Shown: positions 5,676 through 7,776 of the stretch, one piece after another
How positions within the stretch are numbered: the first letter of the stretch is position 1
Layout: the number at the start of each line of letters is the position of its first letter
NCBI GenBank assembly: GCA_028281075.1
Contig: JANQKO010000383.1
Coordinates: forward strand, 1 to 7,776
Reading direction: 5' to 3'
Source: Alphaproteobacteria bacterium
GTDB taxonomy: Bacteria > Pseudomonadota > Alphaproteobacteria > GCA-2731375
DNA length: 7,776 nt
Made by a program: the position numbers and the translations under genes
Notes under the pieces: model-generated
The model's input: only the letters and a program-made list of their open reading frames with translations
What the model was told of the DNA's origin: nothing
Databases searched by the model: none

Positions 5676-6701
5676 ATGACAGCAACCTTCCCGTTTTCAG
5701 CGATTGTCGGTCAGGACGAGATGAAGCTGGCCCTGCTGTGCGCGGCCATCGATGCCAGCATCGGCGGTGTTCTTGTCTTCGGCGACCGCGGCACGGGCAA
5801 ATCGACGGCCGTGCGCGCATTGGCGGCGCTGCTGCCAAAGATGCGGGTGGTGCCGGACTGCCATTACAATTGCGATCCGGGCGTGCCGGACCATCTCTGC
5901 AGCAATTGTGGCGCGAGAAGCCGCAACGGTCGGACGCGGAGCCGGCTGGCCTCTGTCCCTGTCGTGGATCTGCCGCTTGGCGCGACCGAGGATCGTGTGG
6001 TTGGCGCGCTCGATCTCGAGCGGGCGCTCACCCGGGGCGAGAAGGCATTCGAGCCCGGGCTTCTCGCCCGCGCCCATCGCGGCTTCCTCTATATCGATGA
6101 AGTGAATCTGCTGGAGGATCATCTGGTCGACGTGCTGCTGGACGTCGCGGCGTCGGGCGAGAATGTCGTCGAACGCGAGGGCCTGAGCGTGCGCCATCCC
6201 GCCCGCTTCGTGCTGGTCGGCAGCGGCAATCCGGAGGAGGGCGAACTGCGGCCGCAGCTTCTCGACCGCTTCGGCCTCTCGGTCGAGGTCAAGACGCCGG
6301 AGGATATCGCCACGCGCATCGAGGTGGTGCGCCGGCGCGACGCCTTCGAACGCGATCCGGTCGGCTTCGTGGCGAAATGGAAGCGGCAGGACGGGCGGCT
6401 TCGACGTCGTCTGGTCGCGGCGCGCGAGCGGCTGCCGTCGGTCGAGGTGCCGGACGCCGCGCTGGAAAAGGCCGCGCAGCTCTGCATGGGGCTCGGGACC
6501 GATGGTCTCCGAGGCGAACTGACACTGATCCGGGCCGCCCGCGCGCTGGCCAGCTTGGAGGATGACGGCGCGGTCGACGAAACGCATATCGCCCGGATGG
6601 CGCCGTCGGCGCTCAGGCACCGGCTCAGGCGGGACCCGCTTGACGAGGCCGGATCGTCCGTCCGGGTCGAGCGCGCCGTCGAAGAGCTGTTGCACGCATG
6701 A
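5676..6701 (+). CDS. bchI: Magnesium chelatase subunit I (BchI, AAA+ ATPase)
   Basis: BchI is the ATPase subunit of Mg-protoporphyrin IX chelatase. It forms rings with BchD that drive Mg2+ insertion by BchH, the first committed step of bacteriochlorophyll synthesis. The 341 residues match the family length. It opens with FPFSAIVGQDEMKLAL, has Walker A GDRGTGKST (36-44), Walker B FLYIDEVN (137-144; D141, E142), sensor-1 GSGNPEEG (182-189), the arginine finger R198 in LLDRFG, and sensor-2 near GLRGELTLIRAARALA (277-292). Two cysteine pairs, C62/C66 and C75/C78, lie in the insert after Walker A that is characteristic of BchI. The start follows from the family N-terminus, although the Shine-Dalgarno is weak. 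The TGA overlaps the bchD ATG. It is transcribed divergently from the yjbQ operon, with the TGT-N12-ACA pair between them. Confidence 0.97.
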   Translation: MTATFPFSAIVGQDEMKLALLCAAIDASIGGVLVFGDRGTGKSTAVRALAALLPKMRVVPDCHYNCDPGVPDHLCSNCGARSRNGRTRSRLASVPVVDLPLGATEDRVVGALDLERALTRGEKAFEPGLLARAHRGFLYIDEVNLLEDHLVDVLLDVAASGENVVEREGLSVRHPARFVLVGSGNPEEGELRPQLLDRFGLSVEVKTPEDIATRIEVVRRRDAFERDPVGFVAKWKRQDGRLRRRLVAARERLPSVEVPDAALEKAAQLCMGLGTDGLRGELTLIRAARALASLEDDGAVDETHIARMAPSALRHRLRRDPLDEAGSSVRVERAVEELLHA

Positions 6702-7776
6702 GCGGGGCGGCTGCCGGCACGGTCTTGCCGTGGACCGATGCCGTACGCGCCGCGATGCTGTTCGCGACCGATCCGTTCGGTCTGCATGGCGTGTGTCTGC
6801 GGGCGCAGGCCGGTCCCGTGCGCGACCAGTGGCTGACTCTGTTTCGCGGCTGCCTGCCGACCGCCATGCCAGTGCGCCGGCTGCCGATCCATAGCACTGA
6901 GGAGCGGCTGTTGGGCGGGCTCGACCTGGCGGCGACGCTTGCCGCCGGCCGGCCGGTGGCGGCGCGGGGTGTCCTGGCGGAGACCGACGGCGGCATCCTG
7001 CTGCTGGCGATGGCCGAGCGGCTGCCGGCATCGACGGCGGCGCACCTTGGCGCGGTGCTGGACACTGGCCAGGTCGTATTGGAACGTGACGGCCTGACGC
7101 TGCGGACGCCGGCCCGCTGCGGCATTGTTGTGCTTGACGAAGGGTTGGCCGAGGACGAATGCCCGCCAGCGGCGTTGCTCGACCGGTTGGCCTTTCATGT
7201 GCAACTCGACGACATCGGTGTGAGGGCGACCGCCCTGCCGGACGATTGCGCTGGTCAAGTCGCCGCCGCCCGTGAACGGCTTTTGGCAGTGACGTCCGAC
7301 GACCGGATCCTGGTCGCGCTCTGCGAAGCCGCAAGCGGCCTGGGGATTACCTCGGTTCGGGCGCCGCTCCTGGCTTTGCGGGCGGCCCGCGCGAGCGCGG
7401 CTCTCGACGGCCGTGACGCCGTCATCGATGCCGATGCAGCGGCGGCCGGGCGGCTGGTGCTGGCGTCGCGGGCGACGGCATTGCCGGACGCCGAACCGGA
7501 TGGCGTGCCCGAACCGCACGAGCCGGACCCTCAGCCACCGGGCGATATGCAATCGAACGACGATGATGAGCCGGGTGGCGACGCGCCGCTGAGCGATCTG
7601 GTGGTCGCGGCCGCGCGCGCGGCGATGCCGGCGGGACTGTTGGCGCAGCTGCAGCAGACCGGCCAAGGCAGAGCACGCAAAATCTCGCCGGGCAAGGCCG
7701 GGTTGCGGCACGGATCGGCGCAGCGAGGGCGGCCGATCGGCGTGCGCAAGGCCACGGCGCGGTCGGGCGTTCGCTT
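6698..7776 (+). CDS. bchD: Magnesium chelatase subunit D (BchD), N-terminal part, runs off the window
   Basis: BchD is the platform subunit that links the BchI ATPase ring to BchH. The ATG at 6698 overlaps the bchI stop (ATGA), indicating translational coupling. The frame is open to the window edge (359 codons). Residues 1-195 are an AAA+ domain lacking a Walker A motif, as is usual for BchD, with family segments such as ERLLGGLDLAATLAAGRPV (69-87), GGILLLAMAERLP (98-110) and PPAALLDRLAFHVQL (156-170). A helical lid follows to about 260. A Pro/Asp/Glu-rich linker spans 262-296, then comes the basic RGRPIGVRK segment (343-351) that precedes the C-terminal von Willebrand A domain. That domain, carrying the MIDAS metal site, lies beyond the window. 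No frame break is seen. Confidence 0.95.
   Translation, partial: MSGAAAGTVLPWTDAVRAAMLFATDPFGLHGVCLRAQAGPVRDQWLTLFRGCLPTAMPVRRLPIHSTEERLLGGLDLAATLAAGRPVAARGVLAETDGGILLLAMAERLPASTAAHLGAVLDTGQVVLERDGLTLRTPARCGIVVLDEGLAEDECPPAALLDRLAFHVQLDDIGVRATALPDDCAGQVAAARERLLAVTSDDRILVALCEAASGLGITSVRAPLLALRAARASAALDGRDAVIDADAAAAGRLVLASRATALPDAEPDGVPEPHEPDPQPPGDMQSNDDDEPGGDAPLSDLVVAAARAAMPAGLLAQLQQTGQGRARKISPGKAGLRHGSAQRGRPIGVRKATARSGVR

Noticed and set aside
5697..7334. Long reverse open frame (545 codons) opposite bchI and bchD
   Set aside because: bchI and bchD on the other strand have complete family motifs. The reverse product is low-complexity R/A/P/G sequence, so it is a shadow. The same applies to the reverse frame at 6119-7711.

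Overview
The window looks like GC-rich chromosomal DNA of an anoxygenic phototrophic proteobacterium, most likely an alphaproteobacterium. The evidence is bacteriochlorophyll genes (bchI, bchD), a tandem pair of TGT-N12-ACA palindromes of the PpsR/CrtJ type, and high GC at third codon positions. The genus cannot be fixed from this sequence alone.

Layout from left to right. Bases 1-63 probably hold the last codons of a rightward gene that starts outside the window. A strong rho-independent terminator follows at 175-202. Next comes a leftward cluster read from about 5478 down to 252: yjbQ (UPF0047 family), ispH (last step of the MEP isoprenoid pathway), and a very long gene for a bifunctional malonyl-CoA reductase of the Chloroflexus type. 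The spacings are 46 and 17 nt, so these three genes are probably one operon. The malonyl-CoA reductase reading frame is broken once, at a (CG)7 tract at 2839-2852, so it appears as two overlapping frames (2575-3945 and 252-2777). Read through with the frame restored it would be about 1230 residues, close to the 1.2-kresidue Chloroflexus enzyme, with both catalytic SDR centres intact.

A 197-bp intergenic region (5479-5675) separates this operon from the divergent bchI-bchD pair on the right. The two PpsR/CrtJ-like palindromes lie there, 8 bp apart, and coincide with the -35 and -10 boxes of a good predicted sigma70-type promoter for the leftward operon. bchI is complete. bchD overlaps it by ATGA and runs off the right edge.

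The main biological point is the arrangement. A malonyl-CoA reductase, the signature enzyme of the 3-hydroxypropionate route, and an isoprenoid gene share a putative aerobic-repressor/light control region with magnesium chelatase. This suggests, but does not prove, that carbon metabolism through 3-hydroxypropionate and precursor supply for phytyl or carotenoid chains are switched together with bacteriochlorophyll synthesis. The frame break means the gene may be a sequencing or assembly error, a slippage variant, or a recently broken gene.
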